Origin: an uncultured Bacteroidota bacterium
GTDB lineage: Bacteria; Bacteroidota; Bacteroidia; Bacteroidales; UBA932
DNA: 64,000 bases
Direction of reading: 5' to 3'
Assembly (NCBI GenBank): GCA_937901965.1
Contig: CALGSW010000006.1
Location: 62,001-126,000 of the forward strand
Made by a program: the position numbers and the translations under genes. Positions 55,601 to 63,338 of this stretch are shown here, one piece after another (positions within the stretch are counted from its first letter, which is position 1; each line of letters begins with the position of its first letter). The notes under the pieces were generated by a model that was not told where the DNA came from, ran no database searches, and worked only from the letters and a program-made list of their open reading frames with translations.

Positions 55601-55798
55601 TATTCACTTCCAAAAAGTATTGTGAATAGAATCGGGATGCAGTCACTTAGAATTCAATTAAGTGCAGATAATATTTATACTTTCAGCAGTAGTAATTACA
55701 GGGGCTTTGATCCTTCAGGAATAGGTGCGAACGGTTTCCAGTGGTGGAACTATCCACTTCCAAGAAACTATATGCTTGGAGTTAAATTTGGTTTTTAA
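52697..55798 (+). CDS. SusC/RagA-type TonB-linked outer-membrane transporter
   Basis: 1033 residues. Signal peptide to about residue 22 (VLFAQ), CarboxypepD_reg-like domain about 25-100 (GTVTDGTDGTPMIGVTVVIKG, DYEGKYVFNNVPQGSTLVY), then the SusC-specific segment ILDQVIVTGYG, a TonB plug (SIQGVVPGLQM, GTDPLYVIDGIPM, LKDASATSIYGARAANGVILITTKRG) and a 22-strand barrel ending LGVKFGF. With the SusD lipoprotein it forms a bucket-lid importer for an oligosaccharide or peptide. No sigma/anti-sigma pair, HTCS or hydrolase gene is adjacent, so the substrate cannot be guessed. Confidence 0.95.
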   Translation: MKKIRFLLATFSLMLGSVLFAQPVTITGTVTDGTDGTPMIGVTVVIKGTTTGVSTDYEGKYVFNNVPQGSTLVYQFIGYSRKEVVTSGSNVINVTLDRETTILDQVIVTGYGVTTKKAFTGAASAVNSENISNKFESNPIKSIQGVVPGLQMYTLSGQPGAPSQIFIRGKNSLNSGTDPLYVIDGIPMESEVHGMRSSEGAQISPLSTISSEDIESITVLKDASATSIYGARAANGVILITTKRGKSGLTVNFSAKAGFETLPNIPERYLTLNRDKYMELTEEALLNGHNYASSLGKISYFDYYNNGYGLNLPYNQAGAREFITWYTGLDTSEEGMANTNWLKEVSRKGYIQNYSFDLSGGGADEKSARYYFALDYMDNKAIIRGKDYSRITMRFNFDQQPSKFVKFGINSNFSYSKINMGSGGGYFSDPITQAMMQSPISPVYDEYGNWNFNTNNGYNPVAQRSKYGDKNTAKQYRAIISPYVQINLTDNFYFVSRAGADAYLLDEFGFWSFLQPQGLSLKGRGENAFSSKILLTISNTLNYIKQFDNHNINILVGQEGQRTDYKTTYLAGSNYPVEYLPDVVNASTPGSASTDNESLVLNSYFSRAEYSYANKYYLSGSFRYDASSRFGKNNRWAPFWSVGAKYRLSNETFMKNLENWLTDATLRASYGTSGNQQVGTGWYASNDLYGFGENYNSLPGSGRLQIGNPDLKWEQTAKLNVGVDLSLFNRINVSADYYNHRTKDMVFSVPISITTGMTEIYQNVGELENKGFEVSLSADILKTEDIKWNVTLNGAKNINTVKKLSTDLPITTVQTIIEPGRDLYTFKMKEWAGVDPETGVGLWYLNETGDETTNNYNAAAKRYLGKASPDFQGGLMSSFSWKGFDFGFQLNYSLGGKIYGNNLRYDEQVGNSFGDNFTNYIYENRWKQPGDIAEVPMVAFISGRNEHSHSSRFLMDASYLKIRSLTLGYSLPKSIVNRIGMQSLRIQLSADNIYTFSSSNYRGFDPSGIGANGFQWWNYPLPRNYMLGVKFGF

Positions 55799-55818
55799 TT
55801 GATTAATATTTTTAATTT

Positions 55819-57234
55819 ATGAAAAAGAGACTAACATATATATTGTTATTTACGCTGGCTCTCTGTACTTCAGGGTGCAGCCTTGAGACTAGTCCCTCTT
55901 CCTCTATTCCAACAGATAAAGCTTTTGACTCTCCTCAGGATGTCTTAAATGGGATGCATGGTGCATACAACTCTGTTGGCGGATATCAATTTTGGGGAAG
56001 GAACGTTGTTGCAATAGGAGATATGTCTGCAGATGTATCATTGGCAAGTGCTTCATCCGGCCATTTTGTGGCAATCAATGGATGGAGTATCAATGAAGAT
56101 AATGCAGAGCTTAGAGATGCATGGACAATGGGTTACCAGACAATTGACAGATGCACTAGGGCTATCAACGGCGCAAAAGAACTTATTGCTCATCCGGAAG
56201 AGAATAAGCTATCAGATTCTGATATTATGAATCTGCATAATTATTCTGCTCAACTCTATTCATTAAGATCGTTATCACATTTTACCCTTGTAAATATTTT
56301 CTCTCTTCCGTACAGAGCCGGTACTGAGAATTCTCAACTGGGTATTGTACTTGTAGACGAAAAACCGGTTGAGGCTTTTGAGCAGGTATCCAGAGCAACA
56401 GTTAAACAAACATATGATCAGATTTTGAAAGACATTTCAAGTGCAAAAGAGCATTTTGAGCAACTCTCTTCAGCCAATAAGTTGTCTATTTCACAATTTT
56501 ATATGAATGAGGCTGCTCTCTATGCATTAGAGGCCAGAGTTAAGCTTTATATGCAAAATTATGAGGGAGCCGCTTCTGCTGCAGAGCAAGCAATAGCGTT
56601 AAGAGCATCTGCCGATATTTCCAATGAAGATTATGTAGCTATGTGGTCTTCAGTTGCAATCAATGATGAGGATATTTTTACCATTGCAAAATCCAATGCA
56701 GATAACCTATCGGCAAATTCGTTGAACACACTTTATAATAGTTATGGTGGATCAATATCTCAGTTTGTTAAGGTGAAGTTTAACGCAAATGACATTAGGT
56801 TAAATCTGATAAGTGGCAATCATCCTGAAAAATTTGATGGTATACCTTCTGCACAGGCTGTTAGCAACATTCCAGTCTTTAGAAAGTCGGAGATGTATCT
56901 TATCGCTGCCGAGTCATATGCAAATCTTTCAGAGATTGAAAACGCAAGAACCGCTCTGCTTTATACAGCAAAAAGGGACTCAGATATTACCGGTACTAAT
57001 GATTTACCCGATACAAAAGAGGCACTTCTCTCTTTCATTGAGGATGAGCGTATCAGAGAGTTCTTCCAGGAGGGTCACAGGATGTATGACCTGAGAAGAA
57101 CCGGAAAGGCCGCAAATATCGGAGGAAATTCACAGTTTATATTTGGGAACTTTGTGTATCCTATTCCTGCAAACGAAATAAATGCCGGCTTTGGTGTTGT
57201 GCAAAACCCGGACTGGCATACTAATCTCCCATAA
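55819..57234 (+). CDS. SusD/RagB-type surface lipoprotein
   Basis: 471 residues. Lipoprotein signal ends at TSGCSLE (Cys about 20). The N-terminal TPR-rich SusD fold and C-terminal RagB/SusD domain are visible: TDKAFDSPQDVLNGMHGAYNSVGG, LYSLRSLSHFTLVNIFSLPYR, FRKSEMYLIAAESYANL, and FIEDERIREFFQEGHRMYDLRRTG, which is the conserved C-terminal motif. It captures the ligand on the surface for the SusC partner 20 bases upstream. Confidence 0.95.
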   Translation: MKKRLTYILLFTLALCTSGCSLETSPSSSIPTDKAFDSPQDVLNGMHGAYNSVGGYQFWGRNVVAIGDMSADVSLASASSGHFVAINGWSINEDNAELRDAWTMGYQTIDRCTRAINGAKELIAHPEENKLSDSDIMNLHNYSAQLYSLRSLSHFTLVNIFSLPYRAGTENSQLGIVLVDEKPVEAFEQVSRATVKQTYDQILKDISSAKEHFEQLSSANKLSISQFYMNEAALYALEARVKLYMQNYEGAASAAEQAIALRASADISNEDYVAMWSSVAINDEDIFTIAKSNADNLSANSLNTLYNSYGGSISQFVKVKFNANDIRLNLISGNHPEKFDGIPSAQAVSNIPVFRKSEMYLIAAESYANLSEIENARTALLYTAKRDSDITGTNDLPDTKEALLSFIEDERIREFFQEGHRMYDLRRTGKAANIGGNSQFIFGNFVYPIPANEINAGFGVVQNPDWHTNLP

Positions 57235-57259
57235 GCCTTCAGAACGACCCTTTAATAGA

Positions 57260-57297
57260 AGAGGAGAGTGACGGTTGTCATTCTCCTCTGTTTTTTT
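57260..57297 (+). terminator. Terminator of susC-susD
   Basis: AGAGGAGA (57260-57267) pairs with TCTCCTCT (57282-57289). The stem continues through a G-T pair and TGAC/GTCA to a 4-base loop, giving 13 pairs, followed by G and seven T. This is a textbook rho-independent terminator 26 bases after susD. Confidence 0.9.
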
Positions 57298-57313
57298 ATG
57301 CCATTTCAAAGCA

Positions 57314-58030
57314 CTATACCCTTTTCATCGCCTCAGCCTTCATCTCCTCAGGCATCTTCTCAATGGCGTACCTAAGTGCCGTGCGGGGCATTATCGCTCT
57401 TTTGGAGATGACATATTCAAACACCTTATCCCGATTGCTTTCGCTGGCGGCCTTAAGCATCCAGCCGTACCCCTTCTGAACCAGATCGTCCTTGTCAAGG
57501 AGGAGAATGTCGGCAATTTCAAATACCTCCTTCAGAAAGAGCCCCCTTCTTGCCGGAATAATAAGTGTTACAGCCGACGCCCTCTTTGTCCACCGGTTTA
57601 CCGATGTCGCCCATCTTTTCAACTCGCCGATGTAATCGGGATACATCATTATAAAGTTGCCGATGGTGTGGTTGCAAAGGGTGTCGCAGTCCGCCCAGTT
57701 GGTAAGATAGTTGTTTACCCAATGCTCAAATATTTTGAAGTCCTCAGACTCATACTGTTTCTCAAGCGACTCGGCCAGTTTACAGGCTATTACAGCCTCC
57801 TCAAAATAGCCGGATCTCCATAGCTGGTCACAAATTTCAAATATCTCCCGCTTTGGCATCAATTTAACCTCTTTGGAGAAATCCTTCGCTATCTGTATCG
57901 CCAACTTAGTTGGAACGCCATAAAGCATAGCCTCTTCCCCCTTCTTGAAGAATCGGCCGGACGACTTACGAACTTCTGGATCTGCATTGCTTTGCAGCAA
58001 GGATCTGAGGGAGGAGAGGAGGGTGGTCAT
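57314..58030 (-). CDS. AlkD-like DNA alkylation repair protein
   Basis: 238 residues of helical HEAT-like repeats of the DNA alkylation repair (AlkC/AlkD) family: VRKSSGRFFKKGEEAMLYGVPTKLAIQIAKDF, WVNNYLTNWADCDTLCNHTIGNFI (with the conserved Trp and Asp pair that lines the DNA groove), RWTKRASAVTLIIPARRG, and KDDLVQKGYGWMLKAASE. It excises positively charged alkylated bases without base flipping in studied members. GC content is slightly higher than in its neighbours. Confidence 0.85.
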   Translation of the reverse strand: MTTLLSSLRSLLQSNADPEVRKSSGRFFKKGEEAMLYGVPTKLAIQIAKDFSKEVKLMPKREIFEICDQLWRSGYFEEAVIACKLAESLEKQYESEDFKIFEHWVNNYLTNWADCDTLCNHTIGNFIMMYPDYIGELKRWATSVNRWTKRASAVTLIIPARRGLFLKEVFEIADILLLDKDDLVQKGYGWMLKAASESNRDKVFEYVISKRAIMPRTALRYAIEKMPEEMKAEAMKRV

Positions 58031-58053
58031 GGTTGGTTACTTTTAACGATTTA

Positions 58054-58530
58054 TTATCTAATATTTATGTCATCTTTCCTCCACTCCCACGGCGGAGTGG
58101 GGGCGGGCTCTTTCCAAAGGCCGATTCTGCTTTGGCGGGCTGTTGCCTCAAGGGGGGTGTAGGCGGTGTCAAATTCGGTGTAGCTCCAGGCGAGGCCCAT
58201 CTCTACCATTCGGGCTCCCACATCGTCAATGGATTGGGTGCTCACCCTTGCGACGTGCCGGCCCCAGCCATCGGTCTTGATGACATCAACAACAACGGTT
58301 TTGCCATGGATCATACCGGAGAGGGCATTTTTTGCCACATTGCTGAAGGGTTGCCTCCTCTCGGGTGCGTCAATGCCGGCTATCCTGAATCTTAGCCTCA
58401 GGTTATCCCGATTTATTGCCGTAAATGTATCTCCATCGCTGACTCCCACCACCTTAACTCTGAAGCTCTGCCCCGAGCAGATAGAAGAAATTAATAGGAT
58501 AATGCTTAAAGTGATGGTTTTGAAACGCAT
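58054..58530 (-). CDS. Secreted thermonuclease-family (SNase) protein
   Basis: 158 residues from ATG 58530, which begins the signal peptide MRFKTITLSIILLISSICSG; the longer frame to 58605 runs into the REP-like repeat and is rejected. The staphylococcal-nuclease fold is shown by VVGVSDGDTFTAI (metal Asp), LRFRIAGIDAPERRQPF (catalytic Arg and Glu), TDGWGRHVARV (second Arg) and MVEMGLAWSYTEFD. It probably degrades extracellular DNA or RNA. Confidence 0.88.
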   Translation of the reverse strand: MRFKTITLSIILLISSICSGQSFRVKVVGVSDGDTFTAINRDNLRLRFRIAGIDAPERRQPFSNVAKNALSGMIHGKTVVVDVIKTDGWGRHVARVSTQSIDDVGARMVEMGLAWSYTEFDTAYTPLEATARQSRIGLWKEPAPTPPWEWRKDDINIR

Positions 58531-58575
58531 TGAGTACACGATTTGAGTCAGCAAGTTACAAAAAAGCAATGTTAG

Positions 58576-58701
58576 ATCCTTAGGAATTTTTATAAAAGTG
58601 CACATTTTCAGAGTTATAGGTTAATAAAGAGTTCGCTTTTTGAATTGCGTACTGTTTTCAAATCTTAGATTACCAAGTTGTTCGTAATAATTCCTAAGGA
58701 T
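58576..58701. repeat. REP-like inverted pair upstream of the RAYT gene
   Basis: ATCCTTAGGAATT (58576-58588) and AATTCCTAAGGAT (58689-58701) are exact inverted copies about 100 bases apart. The second copy extends leftward as GTTCGTAATAATTCCTAAGG, matching in direct orientation the repeat at 59797-59820. The sequence between them contains no gene. Confidence 0.7.
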
Positions 58702-58779
58702 TTACTTGTTAGTTGTCAGCTTTTTGACTACATTTATCTGCTGATAGTTAGGTATTATTAATTGAGGAGGGAGAGAGAG

Positions 58780-59691
58780 ATGAGTGGAAGAGTTTACGGG
58801 AGAGTTCAATGCGGATTTTTTCATGTGTGGTTCAGAGGCAACAGTCGTTTCAGAATATTTTACGGAGATGAGGATTTTATCGGTTTTCTTTTAAAATGTA
58901 ATACCGCTGCAAATAGATGGGATTCAAAAATTACAGCTTTTGCATTGATGGATAATCATGTACATCTGCAGGTTTATACACAAAATCTTACTCTATTCAT
59001 AAGCGCTATGCTGATTAGCTTTACTCGGTGGCTTAATAGAAGGAAGGCCTTCACGGGCAGACTCTTTGAAACACCTTTTTCCAGTTCTCCTATTTACTCT
59101 CAGGACCTACTTGAGCGTAATATACTTTATATTCTTACAAATCCCGTAAGAGCAGGTATGTGTCAGAATATGAGCGAATACCCTTGGACATCCTATCATT
59201 TATTCGAAGAGGGTCGGCCTGAAAATTTAGCAAAGTCTTTTAAAACAAATGATCACACATCTTGCAATAGGGTGCTAAAGCCTTTAATTATTCATAACGG
59301 GCTCAGCAAGTATATTAAAATAGATAATTCGGTTATATTAAATTTTTTTTCTACCAAGGCCGAACTAATCAGAAAAGCTCAGGAATTTATTATCTCCAGA
59401 GAAGATCAATGGTCTGTAGGAGATTTAATTAACAAAGAAAATCTAATTAAAGAGAAGATTCCCGGTTCAACAAAACCATCGCAATATCGCAAACGGCCTG
59501 ATCATGAAATAATCAAGTATTTAAATGTCTTACTTAAAGGGAGACAATTTGTTGAACTATCTAATGATGAGCAGCATAGAATTGTAAATATTTTACGACA
59601 CCGGGAGGGAGCCACTATGCTGCAAATCGCATTAATTCTGCATGAAAGTTATTATGATATCAGGAAAATGTGTTTTAAAGGAGAAGAATAA
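58780..59691 (+). CDS. RAYT-type Y1 transposase (REP-associated tyrosine transposase)
   Basis: 303 residues of the IS200-like Y1 (HUH) superfamily, in the single-gene form found with REP elements. The HUH motif is ALMDNHVHLQV (His60, His62), and the catalytic Tyr is about residue 117 in LYILTNPVRAGMC, a motif typical of the group. The C-terminal 100 residues are a helical, HTH-like extension (GATMLQIALILHESYYDIRKMC). ATG 58780 was chosen because the purine run AGGAGGGAGAGAGAG lies just upstream; a TTG at 58762 is also open. Its stop codon is part of the downstream repeat. Confidence 0.85.
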   Translation: MSGRVYGRVQCGFFHVWFRGNSRFRIFYGDEDFIGFLLKCNTAANRWDSKITAFALMDNHVHLQVYTQNLTLFISAMLISFTRWLNRRKAFTGRLFETPFSSSPIYSQDLLERNILYILTNPVRAGMCQNMSEYPWTSYHLFEEGRPENLAKSFKTNDHTSCNRVLKPLIIHNGLSKYIKIDNSVILNFFSTKAELIRKAQEFIISREDQWSVGDLINKENLIKEKIPGSTKPSQYRKRPDHEIIKYLNVLLKGRQFVELSNDEQHRIVNILRHREGATMLQIALILHESYYDIRKMCFKGEE

Positions 59692-59820
59692 ATTCCTAAG
59701 GAATAATTACAAACACGCTGATAATCTTAAATATTGATATTTGCAGACTAACATTTTTTAATAATTGTTACGCTCCAATAATTTGTTTAACAAAGTGTTT
59801 GTAATTATTCCTTAGGAATT
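59691..59820. repeat. REP-like perfect 26-bp inverted pair downstream of the RAYT gene
   Basis: Bases 59691-59716 (begin AATTCCTAAGGAATAATTAC) are an exact inverted copy of 59795-59820, with 78 bases between. The left arm includes the last base of the transposase stop codon and the right arm ends 10 bases before the next gene. The shared unit with the upstream pair is about GTTYGTAATWATTCCTWAGG. Confidence 0.8.
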
Positions 59821-59830
59821 TTTTCTAACT

Positions 59831-60325
59831 ATGACAAACTTCGCCGCCATCGATTTTGAAACAGCCAATGAACAACTCACTAGCGTTTGCAGCGTGGGTG
59901 TGGTGATTGTAAGAGATGGTGAAATTGTGGATCGGTTTTACAGCCTGATTCGGCCTGAGCCGGAGTATTACCGCTACGGCAATTCAATGGTTCACGGCCT
60001 TACTTTTGCCGATACTGCCAATGCGCCTGTTTTTTCGCAGGTGTGGCGTCAGATTGAGCCGATGATAGAGGGTCTGCCGCTTGTCGCCCACAACAAGGGT
60101 TTTGACGAAAACTGCCTGAAGGCCTGCTTCCGAATGTATCAGCTGGATTATCCCGATTATGAATTCCACTGCACCCTTAAGCGAGCCAAAGAGCAAATAA
60201 AAGGTTTGCCAAACTATCGGCTGAACACCGTTTCTACCTACTGCGGCTTCACGCTTGAGAACCACCACCACGCCCTGGCAGATGCCGAGGCCTGTGCAAG
60301 GATTGCGATTCAGGTGTTCAGGTAA
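59831..60325 (+). CDS. DEDDh 3'-5' exonuclease (DnaQ-like)
   Basis: 164 residues of the DnaQ/RNase T exonuclease fold. The DEDDh catalytic residues are visible: FAAIDFETAN (Asp, Glu), LVAHNKGFDENCL (Asp) and HHHALADAEACARI (His, Asp). It is single-domain, so it is a proofreading-like or repair exonuclease rather than a polymerase subunit. It begins 10 bases after the RAYT repeat, which may therefore lie in its promoter region. Confidence 0.88.
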   Translation: MTNFAAIDFETANEQLTSVCSVGVVIVRDGEIVDRFYSLIRPEPEYYRYGNSMVHGLTFADTANAPVFSQVWRQIEPMIEGLPLVAHNKGFDENCLKACFRMYQLDYPDYEFHCTLKRAKEQIKGLPNYRLNTVSTYCGFTLENHHHALADAEACARIAIQVFR

Positions 60326-60823
60326 TTAAATTGTAAACAACTCATCAAGCGTTCTCATAGGAATAAACATCTTCCCGCTATCCGGAAGCTCAGTAAAACC
60401 ATAATGAAGGTAAAACGATTTTGCCTCCTCATCTAAAGGATCAACAACAACCGCATATGAGGCTACAATCTGCGAGTTCTCCCAGCTCCGTTTCAAAGCA
60501 TCAATTAGCAGAATTTTTCCTAACCCTTCTCCATGCCGACTTTTGTCAATTGCCAGCCTGCCGAGCAGGGTAGTGGGGATAGTGGTATATGTTCCAGGTA
60601 GTCTCTTTCTAATTTGCATAGAGAAGCTGCTTATTGGGATGCCGTAGTTAGACAAGGTGTAGTATCCTATTACAGATTTTGTTTCGCCATGAGCTAATAC
60701 ATAGCAGGCCGATAGTTTTCGCTTGACATCCTGCCCTGCTTGATTTCTCAGATAGTTATTTAGTAACTCCTTACTACAGTCAAAACCATCTTTGTTATGA
60801 CCTCTATGGAGCAGTTCAACCAT
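60326..60823 (-). CDS. GNAT-type toxin (TacT-like)
   Basis: 165-residue acetyltransferase of the TA-associated GNAT group, which blocks translation by acetylating aminoacyl-tRNA in studied members. DCSKELLNNYLRNQAGQD is the characteristic N-terminus, LGRLAIDKSRHGEGLGKILLIDA holds the acetyl-CoA loop, and the Tyr in FYLHYGFTELP is the catalytic tyrosine. It overlaps the upstream antitoxin gene by 8 bp, the usual antitoxin-first arrangement. Confidence 0.9.
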   Translation of the reverse strand: MVELLHRGHNKDGFDCSKELLNNYLRNQAGQDVKRKLSACYVLAHGETKSVIGYYTLSNYGIPISSFSMQIRKRLPGTYTTIPTTLLGRLAIDKSRHGEGLGKILLIDALKRSWENSQIVASYAVVVDPLDEEAKSFYLHYGFTELPDSGKMFIPMRTLDELFTI

Positions 60824-61118
60824 TATGTTTGCCTGATTTTGCGAAGAATGATTTATAATCCGCCAGAGCCTTTTTCAAAGGCTGAGCAGGCTTGTCAGGA
60901 TTTGTAATGGCATCAAAAAATATTTGACTATCCCTCTCAGAAGCAATAACCAGCTCCCTCTCTTTGAAAATCTCCTTCGCCTTATCCTGAGCGGCAGCAA
61001 ATATAAAATCGGTTAAATTCCGATAACCTCCCAGCAATGCAGCCTCCTCAAAGAGAAGTTTCTGCTCCTTAGGCAGCCGGGCGTCAAATCTCGCTGTATC
61101 TGAAGTGGTTGTACTCAT
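60816..61118 (-). CDS. DUF1778 antitoxin (TacA-like)
   Basis: 100 residues. The N-terminal ribbon-helix-helix (ARFDARLPKEQKLLFEEAALLGGYRNLTDFIFAAA) binds DNA, and the C-terminal tail (about 60-100, ending DYKSFFAKSG) is the toxin-neutralising segment of DUF1778 antitoxins. It probably autorepresses the pair through the palindrome at 61139-61169. Confidence 0.9.
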   Translation of the reverse strand: MSTTTSDTARFDARLPKEQKLLFEEAALLGGYRNLTDFIFAAAQDKAKEIFKERELVIASERDSQIFFDAITNPDKPAQPLKKALADYKSFFAKSGKHNG

Positions 61119-61461
61119 TGTGATGGTTGGTTTATTTATGCAAATGTACGGAAAATATCCGTATTTGCAAATCTTTTATTTCATTCATTTCACGAACCCC
61201 GCTTTCTCTTTTTTACCTCATATTCATTGATAATTTTGTCAAGAGCAATGGCACATAATACAAGATTTTTGAGAGTTATTTCACCGCTGTTTTCAAAATT
61301 CCGATATGCATTATAACCCACTCTTTGTAAACAATTAAAAGATAGGGATAATTTATTTGATTCCAAACTAAATTTCCACCACGGAAGTAGTTTAAAGCCC
61401 TTAAACAATTTTTTAATCAACTTGTTAAATATAAAAATAAAACCCTTAAACCTTAGAAATT
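61119..61461. other. 343-bp gap with toxin-antitoxin control region
   Basis: The gap holds the operator-like palindrome next to the antitoxin start and the 5' region of the WG/MORN gene. A 76-codon minus-strand frame (61190-61420) opens only on TTG, has no recognisable domain and is not called as a gene. Nothing else was seen. Confidence 0.5.
61139..61169. promoter_or_regulatory. Operator palindrome upstream of the antitoxin gene
   Basis: TGCAAAT-gt-ACGGA, 5 bases, TCCGT-ATTTGCA: 12 paired positions interrupted by a 2-base bulge, 21 bases upstream of ATG 61118. Its position and symmetry fit a binding site for the dimeric ribbon-helix-helix antitoxin. Confidence 0.6.
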
Positions 61462-63111
61462 ATGAACAAGATATCTAAAATAATAGTAGCAATCTCTTCT
61501 TTTTTGTTTTGTGTAGCGGTTTTACATGCCCAGGATCTACAACCAGCCTTTATATTGAAAAAATCAACTAAAATAAAAATATGGGGCTATGAAGATGAAA
61601 CAGGGAAAATGGTTATTAAACCAAAATACGAGTTCGCAGATGTTTTTGAAGACGGGAGAGCAAAGGTTTGGTACAAAAAAAAATATGGCTACATAGACAA
61701 AACAGGAAAAGAAATCATACCCATAAAATATGATGGGGCAAAATTATTTTCAGAAGATCTATTAGGCGTGAATCTAAAAGGTAAATGGGGATTTATAGAT
61801 AAAACCGGAAAAGAGATTATTCCTCTGAAATATGAGGATGTCGGCAAATTTAAAGAAGGGCTTGCGGCGGTAAAGTTGACGGGAAAATGGGGATTTATTG
61901 ATAAATCCGGTGCCCAAATTATCCCACTTCAATTCGAAGAGGTCAAGTATTTCTACAATGGGATGTCCGGAGCTAAACTCAACAACCTTTGGGGAATTAT
62001 TGATAAATCGGGAAATGAAATAGTTCCTTTTAAATATGTGGCTGTTAGTTACTTCGATAAAAATGAATATGTACAAGTAAAAATCAATAATGACACATGG
62101 AAATTTCTTGACATGAATGGGAAACTCTTTGATACTTACAGTAAAATAGTTGAAAATTATACATTTAATAATTCGTATAGCGATTATAAGAATTTCAAAT
62201 CCTATTCCGGGGAAATGCTCTTTAGGCCGGTATATATTCCATTGCCTAACGGTCGTGGAAAAATAACCTATATTGATGGAAGCACATACGAGGGGTATAT
62301 TTTTATGGGCAAGCCACAAGGAATGGGTGGAAAAATGGTATATGCTAATGGAGATGTTTACGAGGGGGGGTGGAATGAAGGTGAATGTAATGGAGAGGGT
62401 ACATTAACAAAAACAAATGGATACCGATATGAAGGAAACTGGAAAGCTGGTGCCCAGAATGGCAAAGGGAAACTGACTTATGGAGACGGCTCAATATATG
62501 AAGGAGATTTTGAAAATAATATTTGTAGCGGATATGGAATACTACGCTTTACAACTGGCGACACCTATAACGGAAGGTTTATTCAAAACAAATTCGTGAA
62601 AGGAGAATATACATTTAATAACGGTGATGTTTATAAAGGGGATTTTGAAAATGATCAAATTTTCGGGAATGGAAAAATGACCTATGCCAATGGAAAGGTG
62701 GAAGATGGATATTGGGAGAATAATAAATTTATCAGCAAGATATATAACGATGTCGCTGAAATCCCTTTTTCAAATGGGGGCAAATACACAGGTACATATA
62801 TTATCATTTCAAACAATAAAATCCCGCACGGGAAGGGTCAGTTTAAATTTTTGAATGGTGACTTCTATGAGGGAGATTTCAGGAATGGTAAAATACATGG
62901 CAATGGTGATTATAAAGGTGCAAACGGAGACCGATATATCGGCGGTTTTGTAAACCATCAAAGGGAAGGTAAGGGAAAAGAGATACATAAGAACGGGACA
63001 ATATTTGAGGGTGATTATGTTAATGGTCTACCACATGGTAACGGAAGAGCAACCCTGCCGGATGGCAGAACAATTACCGGGAAATGGTACAAAGGAGAGT
63101 ATCAAAGATAA
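61462..63111 (+). CDS. WG-repeat / MORN-repeat exported protein
   Basis: 549 residues. Signal peptide MNKISKIIVAISSFLFCVAV (cleaved near HAQ). Residues about 30-210 hold five WG repeats (KWGFIDKTGKEIIPLKYE type). Residues about 265-545 hold about eleven MORN repeats (YEGDFENNICSGYGILRF, YEGDFRNGKIHGNGDY type, roughly 23-residue period). Both are beta-rich structural modules; MORN arrays bind lipids or proteins. No catalytic residues are apparent. It is co-directional and overlaps the next gene by 28 bp. Confidence 0.88.
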   Translation: MNKISKIIVAISSFLFCVAVLHAQDLQPAFILKKSTKIKIWGYEDETGKMVIKPKYEFADVFEDGRAKVWYKKKYGYIDKTGKEIIPIKYDGAKLFSEDLLGVNLKGKWGFIDKTGKEIIPLKYEDVGKFKEGLAAVKLTGKWGFIDKSGAQIIPLQFEEVKYFYNGMSGAKLNNLWGIIDKSGNEIVPFKYVAVSYFDKNEYVQVKINNDTWKFLDMNGKLFDTYSKIVENYTFNNSYSDYKNFKSYSGEMLFRPVYIPLPNGRGKITYIDGSTYEGYIFMGKPQGMGGKMVYANGDVYEGGWNEGECNGEGTLTKTNGYRYEGNWKAGAQNGKGKLTYGDGSIYEGDFENNICSGYGILRFTTGDTYNGRFIQNKFVKGEYTFNNGDVYKGDFENDQIFGNGKMTYANGKVEDGYWENNKFISKIYNDVAEIPFSNGGKYTGTYIIISNNKIPHGKGQFKFLNGDFYEGDFRNGKIHGNGDYKGANGDRYIGGFVNHQREGKGKEIHKNGTIFEGDYVNGLPHGNGRATLPDGRTITGKWYKGEYQR

Positions 63112-63338
63112 ACAGATGGCTTTTTGCAATAGCAATCGCCATTTTTTCTGCACTTCTGGTTGCATATGCTTATGACATTGATCAAGGCATCCCAATTAGT
63201 CTTGCAAGTACAAATGCAGCTAATCAGAAGATTCTGATGTCAGTAGCCGGTGCATTAGGATTCAGAGGCAGCATTATTCTTGGAATACTTGCCACAGGAG
63301 CCGGTATATATAACGCAATAAGAAAAAGCCGAACATGA
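63084..63338 (+). CDS. Small hypothetical membrane protein
   Basis: 84 residues with two hydrophobic helices (RWLFAIAIAIFSALLVAYAY and GFRGSIILGILATGAGIY). The only ATG is at 63084, inside the 3' end of the WG/MORN gene. Its stop overlaps the start of the next gene (ATGA). No family recognised. The tight overlaps on both sides are the main evidence that it is real. Confidence 0.6.
   Translation: MVQRRVSKINRWLFAIAIAIFSALLVAYAYDIDQGIPISLASTNAANQKILMSVAGALGFRGSIILGILATGAGIYNAIRKSRT

Noticed and set aside
57275..57823. 182-codon plus-strand frame
   Set aside because: It runs opposite the AlkD-like gene, overlaps the susC-susD terminator, and shows no domain.
61190..61420. 76-codon minus-strand frame in the gap before the WG/MORN gene
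   Set aside because: It starts only on TTG, has no ATG within the first third, no recognisable domain, and no neighbour on its strand that would place it in an operon.
61774..62319. 181-codon minus-strand frame
   Set aside because: It is the antisense of the repetitive WG-coding sequence, whose plus-strand product is a clear repeat protein.
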